Source: Pediococcus pentosaceus (lineage in GTDB: Bacteria; Bacillota; Bacilli; Lactobacillales; Lactobacillaceae). Taken from it: DNA of 64,000 bases. A program made the position numbers and the translations under genes. A model generated the notes under the pieces. It did no database searches. It was not told the origin of the DNA and saw nothing but the letters and a program-made list of their open reading frames with translations. Shown here piece after piece: positions 41,503 through 50,388 of the stretch; the stretch's first letter is position 1, and every line of letters begins with the position of its first letter. Location of the stretch: the NCBI RefSeq assembly GCF_001437285.1, contig NZ_JQBF01000003.1:186001-250000 (forward strand), read 5' to 3'.

Positions 41503-44169
41503 ATGACTAAAGACGTAGATATGTCGACAAAGTACGACCCCCAAAGCGTTGAACATGGACGCTACCAAAAATGGGTCGAACAAGGACAATTTAAACCTAA
41601 TGGAGATCAAAAGGCTAAGCCTTATTCAATCGTTATTCCGCCTCCCAATGTAACTGGAAAATTACATTTGGGACATGCCTGGGATACGACACTACAAGAT
41701 ATGTTGATCCGCCAAAAACGAATGCTAGGATATGATACTGTTTGGATTCCAGGAATGGATCATGCTGGAATTGCTACTCAAGCTAAAGTAGAAGCCAAGC
41801 TACGAGAACAAGGTGTTTCCCGTTATGACTTAGGCCGTGAAAAGTTCATTGACCAAGTTTGGGAATGGAAAGATGAATATGCCGATACAATTCATCAACA
41901 GTGGGCTAAGATGGGTCTTTCTCTTGATTATGACCGTGAACGTTTTACCTTAGATGAAGGTCTTTCTAAAGCTGTCAAGAAAGTCTTTGTGACCCTTTAT
42001 GAAAAAGGCTTAATTTATCGTGGTGAATACATTATCAACTGGGATCCACAAGCTCGTACTGCCTTATCCGATATTGAAGTGGAACATCAAGATGACCAAG
42101 GTGCTTTTTATCATGTTAAGTACTTCTTTGCAGATGAAGAGTTTGAATTTAACGGTAAAAACTATATTGAAATTGCAACTACTCGTCCGGAAACTATGTT
42201 TGGGGATGTTGCTATTGCTGTACACCCTAGTGATGAACGTTATAAAGATATCGTTGGTAAGGAAGTCATTCTTCCGCTCCAAGGACGTCATTTACCAATC
42301 ATCGCTGACCAATATGTTGACCCAGAATTTGGGACAGGGATGGTAAAAATTACACCAGCTCATGACCCTAATGATTTCCAAGTCGGTAATCGTCATGATT
42401 TGAAGCGCATCAATACGATGAATGAAGATGCTTCAATGAATGAAAATGCTGGTAAGTACGAAGGTATGGATCGCTTTGAAGCTCGGAAAGTCATGGTTAA
42501 AGATCTTGAAGAACAAGATTACATGATTAAGATTGATCCAATTGTTCATAGTGTGGGCCATTCTGAACGGACGGGTGTGCAAGTCGAATCTCGATTATCT
42601 ACCCAGTGGTTTGTTAAGATGGATAAGTTAGCCCAAATGGCGCTGGATAACCAAAAAACAGACGATAAGGTTAACTTTATTCCTGAACGTTTTGAACATA
42701 CCTTTAACCAATGGATGGAGAATGCTCATGATTGGGTTATTTCACGTCAATTGTGGTGGGGACATCAAATCCCTGCTTGGTATAACAAGCAAACTGGAGA
42801 AGTTTACGTGGGCGAAGAAGCACCTCAAGATATTGAAAATTGGGAACAAGACCCCGATGTTTTGGATACTTGGTTCTCAAGTGCTTTATGGCCATTTACA
42901 ACAATGGGTTGGCCTGATGAGAATTCAGCAGATTTTAAACGTTATTTCCCAACTAGTACATTAGTTACTGGATATGACATTATCTTCTTCTGGGTTGCTA
43001 GAATGATTTTCCAAAGTCTAGAATTCACTGGCAAACGTCCGTTTAAAGATGTGTTACTTCACGGTTTAATTCGTGACGAGCAAGGACGCAAGATGAGTAA
43101 ATCCTTGGGTAATGGGATTGATCCAATGGACGTAATTGATAAGTATGGTGCCGATGCGCTTCGTTGGTTCTTATCCAATGGTTCAACTGCTGGACAAGAT
43201 TTACGCTTTAGTTACGATAAGATGGATTCGGCATGGAACTTTATCAATAAGATTTGGAATGCTAGTCGTTATGTAATTATGAATTTGGATCAAGTTGAAC
43301 AGCCAAAACTTCCAGAATTAAACCAATTAACATTAGCTGATAAATGGATTTTGAGTCGTTTGAATAAAACGGTTGAACAAGTTACGCACTTCTTTGACGT
43401 TTATGACTTTGGTGAAGCCGGTCGGGCAATGTACACCTTTATTTGGGATGATTTCTGTGACTGGTATATCGAAATGAGTAAAGAAATTTTGAACGGTGAA
43501 GATGAACAAGCTAAGGTTAATACTCAAAATGTATTGGCATACGTTCTTGATCAAACACTTCGTTTGTTGCACCCCGTGATGCCATTTGTTACTGAAAAAA
43601 TTTGGCTCTCCATGCCACATGATGGTCAATCATTAGTGAATGCAGAATATCCGGTTGTACATGCTGAACTAGAAAATCAAGATGCTGAAGCGGGAATGGA
43701 TCACTTAATTGGATTGATTAAGGCGGTTCGTAACATTCGTTCAGAAGCTGGGGCCCCAATGTCTAGTCCGGTTGATCTTTTGATTAAGACTGATAGTACA
43801 AAACTAATGCAACTCTTTAATGAAAATCGCGATTATATTGATCGTTTCTGTCATCCAGCTAATTTTGAATTAGGGGCAGATGTAGAGGCACCAAAACTTT
43901 CAATGTCAGCGGTAATTACGGACGGAGAAATTTACATTCCACTAGCTGAATTAGTAAACTTGGAAGATGAAATTGCGCGTCTGGAAAAAGAAGAAGCTAA
44001 GTACGAGCAAGAAGTAAACCGGGTGGTTAAAAAATTACAAAATGAACGTTTTGTAAGCAATGCTCCTGAAGAAGTTGTTGCAGCTGAACGTGCAAAACAA
44101 ACGGATTACGAAGGTAAATTAGAAGCAACTAAACGTCGTCTTGCAGATATTAAATCTGAAAGCAAGTAG
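41503..44169 (+). CDS. valS: Valyl-tRNA synthetase
   Basis: The class Ia synthetase charges tRNA-Val and edits mischarged threonine. The 888-residue protein has the HIGH motif HLGH from H55, the KMSKS motif from K530, the editing CP1 domain between them, and a C-terminal coiled-coil tail ([18 protein letters not shown]). GGAAAG precedes the ATG. It is controlled by the T-box leader and is followed by a terminator before folC. Confidence 0.97.
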   Translation: MTKDVDMSTKYDPQSVEHGRYQKWVEQGQFKPNGDQKAKPYSIVIPPPNVTGKLHLGHAWDTTLQDMLIRQKRMLGYDTVWIPGMDHAGIATQAKVEAKLREQGVSRYDLGREKFIDQVWEWKDEYADTIHQQWAKMGLSLDYDRERFTLDEGLSKAVKKVFVTLYEKGLIYRGEYIINWDPQARTALSDIEVEHQDDQGAFYHVKYFFADEEFEFNGKNYIEIATTRPETMFGDVAIAVHPSDERYKDIVGKEVILPLQGRHLPIIADQYVDPEFGTGMVKITPAHDPNDFQVGNRHDLKRINTMNEDASMNENAGKYEGMDRFEARKVMVKDLEEQDYMIKIDPIVHSVGHSERTGVQVESRLSTQWFVKMDKLAQMALDNQKTDDKVNFIPERFEHTFNQWMENAHDWVISRQLWWGHQIPAWYNKQTGEVYVGEEAPQDIENWEQDPDVLDTWFSSALWPFTTMGWPDENSADFKRYFPTSTLVTGYDIIFFWVARMIFQSLEFTGKRPFKDVLLHGLIRDEQGRKMSKSLGNGIDPMDVIDKYGADALRWFLSNGSTAGQDLRFSYDKMDSAWNFINKIWNASRYVIMNLDQVEQPKLPELNQLTLADKWILSRLNKTVEQVTHFFDVYDFGEAGRAMYTFIWDDFCDWYIEMSKEILNGEDEQAKVNTQNVLAYVLDQTLRLLHPVMPFVTEKIWLSMPHDGQSLVNAEYPVVHAELENQDAEAGMDHLIGLIKAVRNIRSEAGAPMSSPVDLLIKTDSTKLMQLFNENRDYIDRFCHPANFELGADVEAPKLSMSAVITDGEIYIPLAELVNLEDEIARLEKEEAKYEQEVNRVVKKLQNERFVSNAPEEVVAAERAKQTDYEGKLEATKRRLADIKSESK

Positions 44170-44189
44170 CTAACGTTTAAATTAACATT

Positions 44190-44234
44190 AAAGAACTGCA
44201 AACAAAAAGTGATTTTTGATGCGGTTCTTTTTTG
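44190..44234 (+). terminator. Terminator after valS
   Basis: AAAGAACTGC pairs with GCGGTTCTTT (one G-T pair), with an inner CAAAAA/TTTTTG stem, followed by a T run. Confidence 0.85.
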
Positions 44235-44252
44235 CTAGAAGGGGGCTCAGTG

Positions 44253-45527
44253 ATGGATTATAAAACGGCTTTGGAATTTATACACGGGCGGCCGCGGTTA
44301 CGAAAAGAGCCGACCGTAAAAAGAATGACTGCCTTTCTAGATCAGTTAGGGAATCCACAAGATGCAATTCAAGGAATTCATGTTGCAGGGACCAATGGTA
44401 AAGGTTCGACCATTGCTTTTTTGGCCAAAATGATGGAGGCTACTGGACAACGAGTAGGGACATTTACTTCGCCTTATTTAGAACGCTTCAATGAGCGGAT
44501 TGCAGTAAATGGAATCCCTATCCGTGACGATGAGATTCTAACGTTAGTGGAAGAAATCAAACCAATCGTAGACGAGTTAGATCAAACTCCCTTAGGTGGA
44601 CCATTAGAATTCGAAATTGTCACAGCCATGATGTTTTTGTATTTTAAAAAACACCCCGTGGATATAGTTTTGATTGAAGTAGGTATTGGAGGAAGGTATG
44701 ATTCTACAAATGTCTTCACCCCGATTGCTAGTGTAATAACGAATATTGGTTGGGATCATATGCAAATTCTGGGTGATACATTACCTAAAATTGCTTTTCA
44801 AAAAGCAGGCATTATTAAAACTAATGTTCCAGTAATCACTGGAACTGAAGATCAGGCTGCGCTACGAGTGATTGAAGAGGAAGCTAAAAAGTTACACGCA
44901 CCGCTAAAAATTTTGAAACGTGATTTTAAAATTGATTCCAAGGAAAATTTTTTCAGCAATACGTTCGCTCGAATCGATCATATTCACAGTGGCTTACTGG
45001 GTTTATATCAAGTAAATAATTTGGCAGTTGCTCTAGAAACTATGTTAGTAGTTAGTCGTCAATTAAATTGGAAGATTAACTATGATCAATTACGACAAGC
45101 AGTCCAACATACTCAATGGGCTGGCCGAATGGAAATTATTCAAAAACGGCCTAAAATTATTTTAGATGGGGCCCATAATTTACCAGGAATCCAAGCATTA
45201 AAAAAATCGATTCAAGCGTATTGGCCAGAACAAAAAGTTTTTATTTTAGCAGCTATTTTAGATGACAAAAGATTTGAGGCAATGTTGACCGAGTTAGTTG
45301 ATTTAAAACAAGTAGAGTTAACGTTAACTAGATTTAATGGGCCAATCAAGCGTGCTGCTGTAGACTGGTCAGAACTGCACGATCCGATTCGAAAAGATAT
45401 TAATTATCAAGCGAATTGGCAGTTGGCTTTAAAAGAAATTCTGCGTCAGGCTAAACCTAGCGACGTAATTATTATTACCGGATCCTTGTATTTTATTTCT
45501 GAGGTACGCCCGCAGCTAATTAAATAA
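44253..45527 (+). CDS. folC: Folylpolyglutamate synthase / dihydrofolate synthase
   Basis: FolC adds glutamates to folates (and may make dihydrofolate), retaining them in the cell. The 424-residue Mur ligase-like protein has the P-loop VAGTNGKGST, the LEFEIVTAMMF segment and DGAHNLPGI of the C-terminal domain. The frame extends back into the valS terminator; AAGGGGG at 44239-44245 supports ATG 44253. It follows valS, a conserved lactobacillar pair, although a terminator separates them. Confidence 0.93.
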   Translation: MDYKTALEFIHGRPRLRKEPTVKRMTAFLDQLGNPQDAIQGIHVAGTNGKGSTIAFLAKMMEATGQRVGTFTSPYLERFNERIAVNGIPIRDDEILTLVEEIKPIVDELDQTPLGGPLEFEIVTAMMFLYFKKHPVDIVLIEVGIGGRYDSTNVFTPIASVITNIGWDHMQILGDTLPKIAFQKAGIIKTNVPVITGTEDQAALRVIEEEAKKLHAPLKILKRDFKIDSKENFFSNTFARIDHIHSGLLGLYQVNNLAVALETMLVVSRQLNWKINYDQLRQAVQHTQWAGRMEIIQKRPKIILDGAHNLPGIQALKKSIQAYWPEQKVFILAAILDDKRFEAMLTELVDLKQVELTLTRFNGPIKRAAVDWSELHDPIRKDINYQANWQLALKEILRQAKPSDVIIITGSLYFISEVRPQLIK

Positions 45528-45569
45528 AGCCGGCTGAATTTCCGTATGTATTTATTAGAGGTGATGTAT

Positions 45570-46229
45570 ATGGAAATTCAAGATGAAGCGAAAGCAAAAT
45601 TAAAAAAAGTCGGTGCTGAAAATTTAAGTAACGAAGAACTTGTTCGAGCTTTTTTGGATAGTTTTGGACAAAGTCAAAAAATTAACCAGCTAACTAATCA
45701 TTTTTGGGATACAATTGGAGACATAGCTGGTTACGGCTTACTAAGTCAAAATGAAAAAAGAAAAATTTTTAAAAATCTTCCAGATGCTACTGTAGCTCTG
45801 GAGGCGGGTATTGAATTGGGACGTCGAATTCAAAAACAACCAATCCATTTACTGGGAAAAGTACTAGGAAGTGCTCAGTTGGGACAAATGATGGTTTCAA
45901 GATTTCAAAAGGAACCGCAAGAACACCTGTTGGTATTATGTTTGGATACTAAAAATCAAATTAAACGCGAAATTGTTGTTTTTAAGGGTGGCCTTAACTC
46001 GGCAGAAGTTCATCCTCGAGAAATTATGGTGGAAGTATTGCGGGTTAGTGCAAATAGTTTTGTTTTAATCCACAATCATCCAAGCGGTAATATAGAGCCT
46101 TCAACCAATGATTTAGCCTTCACCAAGAAAATGAAAAAAGTCGGCGATTTAATGGGCATTCGCCTAATTGATCACTTAATTGTAGGAGATCAAAGTTACT
46201 GGAGTGCAGCAGAAAAAAGATTTATTTAA
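45570..46229 (+). CDS. radC: RadC/UPF0758 family JAMM protein
   Basis: The 219-residue protein has an N-terminal helix-hairpin-like part and a C-terminal JAB1/MPN (JAMM) domain with the metal motif HNHPSGNIEPSTND and an upstream Glu in SAEVHPREI. Despite its name, a role in DNA repair is not established. ATGs at 45546 and 45564 are possible, but AGAGGTGAT fits ATG 45570. In many lactobacilli mreB follows directly; here mreC does. Confidence 0.9.
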   Translation: MEIQDEAKAKLKKVGAENLSNEELVRAFLDSFGQSQKINQLTNHFWDTIGDIAGYGLLSQNEKRKIFKNLPDATVALEAGIELGRRIQKQPIHLLGKVLGSAQLGQMMVSRFQKEPQEHLLVLCLDTKNQIKREIVVFKGGLNSAEVHPREIMVEVLRVSANSFVLIHNHPSGNIEPSTNDLAFTKKMKKVGDLMGIRLIDHLIVGDQSYWSAAEKRFI

Positions 46230-46274
46230 TGATTGATAAACATTTAGGTTATTGCCTAGTTTATAATCTTTATA

Positions 46275-46283
46275 TGTTATAAT
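46275..46283 (+). promoter_or_regulatory. Extended -10 promoter of mreCD
   Basis: TGTTATAAT, a consensus extended -10, lies 45 bases before mreC. A weak hairpin without a T tract covers 46235-46270. Confidence 0.6.
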
Positions 46284-46327
46284 TTATGAAGTCATTTTAA
46301 TGAGATAAGTTAAGGGGTTCAGGGCTC

Positions 46328-47173
46328 ATGCATAAGTTTTTTTCTAATCGAAAATTAGTTATAACAGTGATTTGTGCAATTATTGCGGTAGGTTTAATTG
46401 CAGGTTCACTTACATTGAAAAAGAAAGATAAGACGCCTGTTATTCAAAAAGTCGGTAACGACGTTTTTGGTACAGTTAGTCGTGTGATTGCATTGCCGAT
46501 TCATGGTGTACAAACAATGACCACTGATATTAACAACTTTGTTTCGACCTACGAAGAAAACGCACGTTTGAGAAAAGGGATTGAAAAAAATGATTCAATC
46601 AACGCCGAAAATAAAAGCTTAAAGGCTGAGAACAAAGAATTAAAGAAATTAGTTGGCCTAAAAGAAACCATGTCGGACTATTCACTAACAGCAGCAACCG
46701 TTTTAACCCGTTCACCGAGCTCATGGCAAGATTTAATTACGGTAAACAAAGGAACGGCTAATGGGATAAAGAAAAATCAACCCGTCTTAGCCGGTAACGG
46801 ATTAGTTGGTCGGGTAGTAGAAGCTGATTATACGGTAAGTAAAGTTGAATTGATTAGTGATAATAATGAATCCGCTAATCGTTTTGCTATTCAGGTTCAA
46901 GCAACTGACGGAGAATATATTAACGGTATTATTACTGGCTACGATAAGAAGACTAACCAGATTATTATGGGACAAATTACGGATAAAAAGACGGTTAAAG
47001 TTGGAACTCCGGTAACAACATCAGGTCTTGGAGGAGTTACTCCAAAAGGACTGTATGTCGGAAAAGTTGCTAAAATTTCAAAAGATGATTATGGGTTAGC
47101 TAGCGAAATTCGAATCGAACCAGCAGCTAAATTAAGCAATGTTAACAACGTTTATATTGCTAAGTTAGATTAG
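46328..47173 (+). CDS. mreC: Rod shape-determining protein MreC
   Basis: MreC is an extracytoplasmic scaffold of the elongasome that connects PBPs, RodA and MreD. The 281-residue protein has an N-terminal membrane helix (about 10-28), a coiled coil (about 75-112, rich in Glu, Asn, Lys) and the beta-rich MreC core with VLTRSPSSWQDLITVNKG and GLVGRVVEAD. AAGGGG lies about ten bases before the ATG. It forms an operon with mreD. mreB is missing from its usual place upstream. Confidence 0.93.
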   Translation: MHKFFSNRKLVITVICAIIAVGLIAGSLTLKKKDKTPVIQKVGNDVFGTVSRVIALPIHGVQTMTTDINNFVSTYEENARLRKGIEKNDSINAENKSLKAENKELKKLVGLKETMSDYSLTAATVLTRSPSSWQDLITVNKGTANGIKKNQPVLAGNGLVGRVVEADYTVSKVELISDNNESANRFAIQVQATDGEYINGIITGYDKKTNQIIMGQITDKKTVKVGTPVTTSGLGGVTPKGLYVGKVAKISKDDYGLASEIRIEPAAKLSNVNNVYIAKLD

Positions 47174-47182
47174 GGTGAAAGC

Positions 47183-47728
47183 ATGTTACAATCTGCAAAA
47201 TTAAAATATATTTTTCCTATCGTTTTATTGATTGCTTTTTTTCTAGATGGTTCATTAAATCAAATTTTTTCGTCAACTTTATTTCAATATCCATATTCGA
47301 TGATTTGTAATCTAACGTTGATGTGGTTTGTAATGGCGATCTTTTTTGAAGGAGAATCTCAAATTAATTTCACATTGTGGTCATTTGTTATTGGGATTAT
47401 ATTTGATTGGTATTATACTGGAGTTTTTGGCGTGGATACTTTTATTATTCCAATCGTAGTAATGTTTATTCGTGGAATTCGACCTTTTGTTAAAACAACA
47501 TTCTTGATAGTGTTGGGGATGGATATGTTTGCGATGGCGATGTATAACATCTTATTTTTCATCGTTTTTCAAATGATTAAGATGGCGAATGTGACTACCA
47601 CATTTTTCATCGGATATTCGTTTTTACCAACCATTATTCTCAATTTATCAATTTTTGTAATTCTATATTACCCAATTAAAACCGTATTTAGAAGAACACG
47701 GGGAACCAATTCAAGAAGTTTTATGTAA
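47183..47728 (+). CDS. mreD: Rod shape-determining protein MreD
   Basis: The 181-residue integral membrane protein has about five to six helices and the MreD-type first helix followed by a DGSLNQIF segment. It works with MreC in lateral wall synthesis. GGGTGAAAG spans the mreC stop and gives the ribosome site. In other lactobacilli minC/minD follow; here the amino acid transporter leader follows instead. Confidence 0.9.
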   Translation: MLQSAKLKYIFPIVLLIAFFLDGSLNQIFSSTLFQYPYSMICNLTLMWFVMAIFFEGESQINFTLWSFVIGIIFDWYYTGVFGVDTFIIPIVVMFIRGIRPFVKTTFLIVLGMDMFAMAMYNILFFIVFQMIKMANVTTTFFIGYSFLPTIILNLSIFVILYYPIKTVFRRTRGTNSRSFM

Positions 47729-47735
47729 TAAGGAC

Positions 47736-47764
47736 TTGAAAGTTTTAAATATAATTGATATTAT
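47736..47764 (+). promoter_or_regulatory. Promoter of the amino acid transporter T-box transcript
   Basis: TTGAAA at 47736-47741 and TATTAT at 47759-47764 are separated by 17 bases. A further TATACT at 47769-47774 could be an alternative -10. Confidence 0.6.
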
Positions 47765-47770
47765 TTGTAT

Positions 47771-48027
47771 ACTTTAGCAATGATCAGAAAAGTAGTTTAT
47801 GTAATCTTCGTTAAGCGAGCCGTGGACAGTGGAAGCATGGTCAAGACCATAAATGAAACACATCTGTAAGTTGATAACTTGAACAATTAATTAGAGTTAT
47901 CCGGTAATTCCGTTATCATTTAAGTTAATTAACTTTCTGAGGTTGGTTGCGTGAGCAATCAACAAACTTGAGGTGGAACCGCGATTGAACTCGTCCTCTT
48001 AGGCTTTTGGCCTAAGAGGATTTTTTT
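47771..48027 (+). promoter_or_regulatory. T-box leader, complete module, probably histidine-specific
   Basis: The first stem carries AGCGAG, a distal loop GTGGAAG between CCGTG and CATGG, and lower pairs TTTATG/CATAAA and CAGA/TCTG. CAC at 47859-47861 followed by A sits directly before the closing TCTG, the specifier position, giving histidine; ACA (Thr), one base earlier, is the alternative. The T-box GAGGTGGAACCGCG lies at 47970-47983 and the terminator (TCCTCTTAGGC/GCCTAAGAGGA plus seven T) at 47994-48027. The pairing was done by eye. Confidence 0.88.
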
Positions 48028-48162
48028 ATGGGTTGGGTGGTGTGCTACTAAAGAAGGTTAACTAACTTTCTGAGGTTATTTATGTGAGTAAATAACGAAT
48101 CAGGGGTGGAACCACGATTGAACTCGTCCTCTTAGGCTTTTTAACGCCTAAGAGGATTTTTT
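47924..48162 (+). repeat. Tandem direct repeat of the T-box 3' half
   Basis: Two copies of 104 and 106 bases (47924-48027 and 48057-48162) are separated by 29 bases. Identity is concentrated in the flanking pairing segments, T-box and terminator arms; differences lie mostly in the stem and loops. Confidence 0.85.
48057..48162 (+). promoter_or_regulatory. Second, partial T-box module: stem, T-box and terminator without specifier stem
   Basis: This is a near copy of 47924-48027. It repeats TAACTTTCTGAGGTT, then a stem (GTTATTTA/TAAATAAC, different bases from the first copy but perfectly paired), then the T-box AGGGGTGGAACCACG at 48102-48116, and ATTGAACTCG. It ends in a second terminator at 48127-48162. 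There is no room for a second specifier stem in the 29 bases between the copies. Confidence 0.85.
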
Positions 48163-48185
48163 ATTTATTGAAAAGGGGAATAGCG

Positions 48186-48836
48186 ATGTTTAACATTAAT
48201 TATATTTCAGAAATTATACCATCTTTGTTAAGTGGGGCATCAATGACATTACAGGTTTTCTGTTGGACAATTGTGGGGTCATTAATTCTTGGTGTTTTTC
48301 TAGCGTTGGGGTTAGTATCAAAATTTAAACCATTCCAAGCAATTATAAGTGCGTATGTGTGGTTAATGCGTGGTACTCCATTACTTTTGCAATTAATTTT
48401 TATTTTTTACGGATTACCAACTGTGGGAATTGTATTTCCACGCTACGAAGCTGCTTTACTAGCTTTTATCCTAAACTATGCAGCCTATTTTGCAGAAATT
48501 TTTCGGGGAGGATTACAATCCGTTGATAAAGGTCAATATGAGGCGGGACGGGTACTTCAGATGACCTATTGGCAAACAACTAAGAAAGTAATTTTGCCTC
48601 AGGTCGCTAAAATTGTTCTCCCATCAATCGGAAATGAAGTTATCAACCTTGTTAAAGATTCGTCATTAGTTTATGTGATTGGAATTGGTGACTTACTACG
48701 TGCAGGAAATGTAGCAGCGGCTCGTGATGTGACTTTGGTTCCATTTATCTTAGTCGGTATTATGTACCTAATATTGACAGGGATATGTACATTCCTGTTA
48801 CGTAAAGTCGAAAAACACTATTCATATTTTAAATAG
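48186..48836 (+). CDS. Polar amino acid ABC transporter, permease (probably histidine)
   Basis: The 216-residue HisMQ/GlnP-type permease has about five helices, the family start SLLSGASMTLQVF, VWLMRGTPLLLQL and the EAA loop GQYEAGRVLQMTYWQTTKKVILPQ. The frame begins at TTG 48168, but AAGGGGAA supports ATG 48186. It is the first gene after the tandem T-box leader. If the His specifier holds, it corresponds to the T-box-controlled hisXYZ-type transporters of Firmicutes. Confidence 0.88.
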   Translation: MFNINYISEIIPSLLSGASMTLQVFCWTIVGSLILGVFLALGLVSKFKPFQAIISAYVWLMRGTPLLLQLIFIFYGLPTVGIVFPRYEAALLAFILNYAAYFAEIFRGGLQSVDKGQYEAGRVLQMTYWQTTKKVILPQVAKIVLPSIGNEVINLVKDSSLVYVIGIGDLLRAGNVAAARDVTLVPFILVGIMYLILTGICTFLLRKVEKHYSYFK

Positions 48837-48850
48837 GGAGGGATTAGGTT

Positions 48851-49486
48851 ATGTTAGAGCTTAAAAATGTTGTTAAAAGTTTCAACGGTAAAACTATTAT
48901 CAATAATTTGAACTTAAAAATTCAAGATGGGAAAATATTAACTATTGTTGGTCCTTCAGGAGCGGGTAAAACAACCCTTTTACGTTGTATTAGCGGGTTA
49001 GAAAAAATTGATTCAGGTGAATTTCTTTTAGATGGGCAACCGTTTGATCCATATGAAAGTCGAGACAATGAAAGTGTAATCGGAGTTGTTTTTCAAGATT
49101 TTCAATTATTTCCTAACTTATCAGTAATCGATAACATCACGCTGGCTCCAATCAATGTTTTACATCAAAAAGAAACGGAAGCTAAAGAACGCGTGCAAAA
49201 CATTATTGAACGCCTTGATTTAACTAAATTTGTAGAACAATATCCATATCAACTATCCGGTGGGCAAAAACAACGAGTAGCGATTGCAAGAGCGTTAGCG
49301 ATGAACCCTAGTATTCTTTGCTACGATGAACCAACTTCAGCGTTAGATCCTGAACTTCGAAATGAAGTTAGTAAATTAATCTTAGACTTGAAGGAAAATG
49401 GTATTACACAAGTAATTATTACGCATGATATTGAATTTGCAGATAAAGTTGCTGATGATACTTTAACAGTGAAGCCGGTGGATTAA
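48851..49486 (+). CDS. Polar amino acid ABC transporter, ATP-binding protein
   Basis: This is a short 211-residue ATPase of the GlnQ/HisP type. Walker A is GPSGAGKTT, the Q-loop VVFQDFQLFPNLSVIDN, the signature LSGGQKQR and Walker B ILCYDEPTSALDPE. It is about 30 residues shorter than GlnQ, ending soon after the H-loop ITHDIEFADKVADDT. GGGAGGGA precedes the ATG. It is directly followed by the binding-protein gene with no gap. Confidence 0.9.
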   Translation: MLELKNVVKSFNGKTIINNLNLKIQDGKILTIVGPSGAGKTTLLRCISGLEKIDSGEFLLDGQPFDPYESRDNESVIGVVFQDFQLFPNLSVIDNITLAPINVLHQKETEAKERVQNIIERLDLTKFVEQYPYQLSGGQKQRVAIARALAMNPSILCYDEPTSALDPELRNEVSKLILDLKENGITQVIITHDIEFADKVADDTLTVKPVD

Positions 49487-50308
49487 ATGAAAAAAGAATT
49501 GAAATTATTTCTTGTGATGGCTTTGGGACTATTAATTATTCCAGTTCTAGGAGGTTGTGGCAATTCAAAGAAAACCACGAGGGCCGAACCTAGTAGTTGG
49601 GAAACTATTCAAAAAAATAAAAAAGTCGTAATTGGCTTAGATGATAGTTTTGTACCAATGGGATTTCGAGAAAAAAATGGGCAGCTTGCTGGATACGATA
49701 TTGATTTAGCTAGAGCAGTTTTTAGACAATATGGAATTAAAGTTGATTTTCAAACAATTGATTGGTCAATGAACGTAACTGAATTGCGCAATCAAACGAT
49801 TGATTTGATTTGGAATGGATTAACAATCACTGATGAACGTCAAAAAGCGTTGACGCTAAGTGAGCCTTATCTAACTAATCAACAAATTATAGTAGTAAAG
49901 AAAAGTAGCGGGATTACCAAGTTAGCAGATCTGAAAAATAAAAGTGTTGGTGCACAAAGTGGGTCATCGGGGGCACAAGATATTGATGACCATCCCCAAA
50001 TTTTAAAGAATCGGATTAAAAACCACGACCCTATTTTGTATGATAGTTTCAATAACGCGTTTATTGATTTGAATGCTAACCGTATCCAAGGGTTACTAAT
50101 TGATAGTGTGTATGCTAATTACTATATTAAGCATATGTCGAATTCAAGTGATTATCGGATTATAAAGAGTAATATGCCCAGTGAACAATTTGCAGTTGGA
50201 ATTAAAAAAGGCAACACTGAAGTTAAACAAAAAATTGATCAGGGAATTAATCAATTAAGGGCCAATGGAGAATTAAAACGTATCAATCAAAAGTGGTTTG
50301 GAAAATAA
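49487..50308 (+). CDS. Amino acid-binding lipoprotein of the ABC transporter
   Basis: The 273-residue family 3 binding protein has a signal peptide with lipobox LGGC (lipidated C24). The core has the SBP-3 pattern VIGLDDSFVPMGFREKNGQ, GYDIDLARAV, DLIWNGLTITDERQ and LKNKSVGAQSGSSG, ending in a typical INQKWFGK. It starts immediately after the ATPase stop. Ligand inferred from the leader (histidine); sequence alone does not decide it. Confidence 0.9.
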   Translation: MKKELKLFLVMALGLLIIPVLGGCGNSKKTTRAEPSSWETIQKNKKVVIGLDDSFVPMGFREKNGQLAGYDIDLARAVFRQYGIKVDFQTIDWSMNVTELRNQTIDLIWNGLTITDERQKALTLSEPYLTNQQIIVVKKSSGITKLADLKNKSVGAQSGSSGAQDIDDHPQILKNRIKNHDPILYDSFNNAFIDLNANRIQGLLIDSVYANYYIKHMSNSSDYRIIKSNMPSEQFAVGIKKGNTEVKQKIDQGINQLRANGELKRINQKWFGK

Positions 50309-50318
50309 TCTGAACCTT

Positions 50319-50351
50319 AAGACCGAAAATTTAGTTATTTTCGGTCTTTTT
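50319..50351 (+). terminator. Terminator of the transporter operon
   Basis: AAGACCGAAAAT pairs with ATTTTCGGTCTT, followed by T5. Confidence 0.88.
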
Positions 50352-50388
50352 GATACACTGGAGAAAAGAATGGCGGAGGAAGATCATT

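Noticed and set aside
46235-46270. Hairpin after radC as a terminator
   Set aside because: The stem is imperfect and lacks a T tract; kept only as a note on the mreC promoter.
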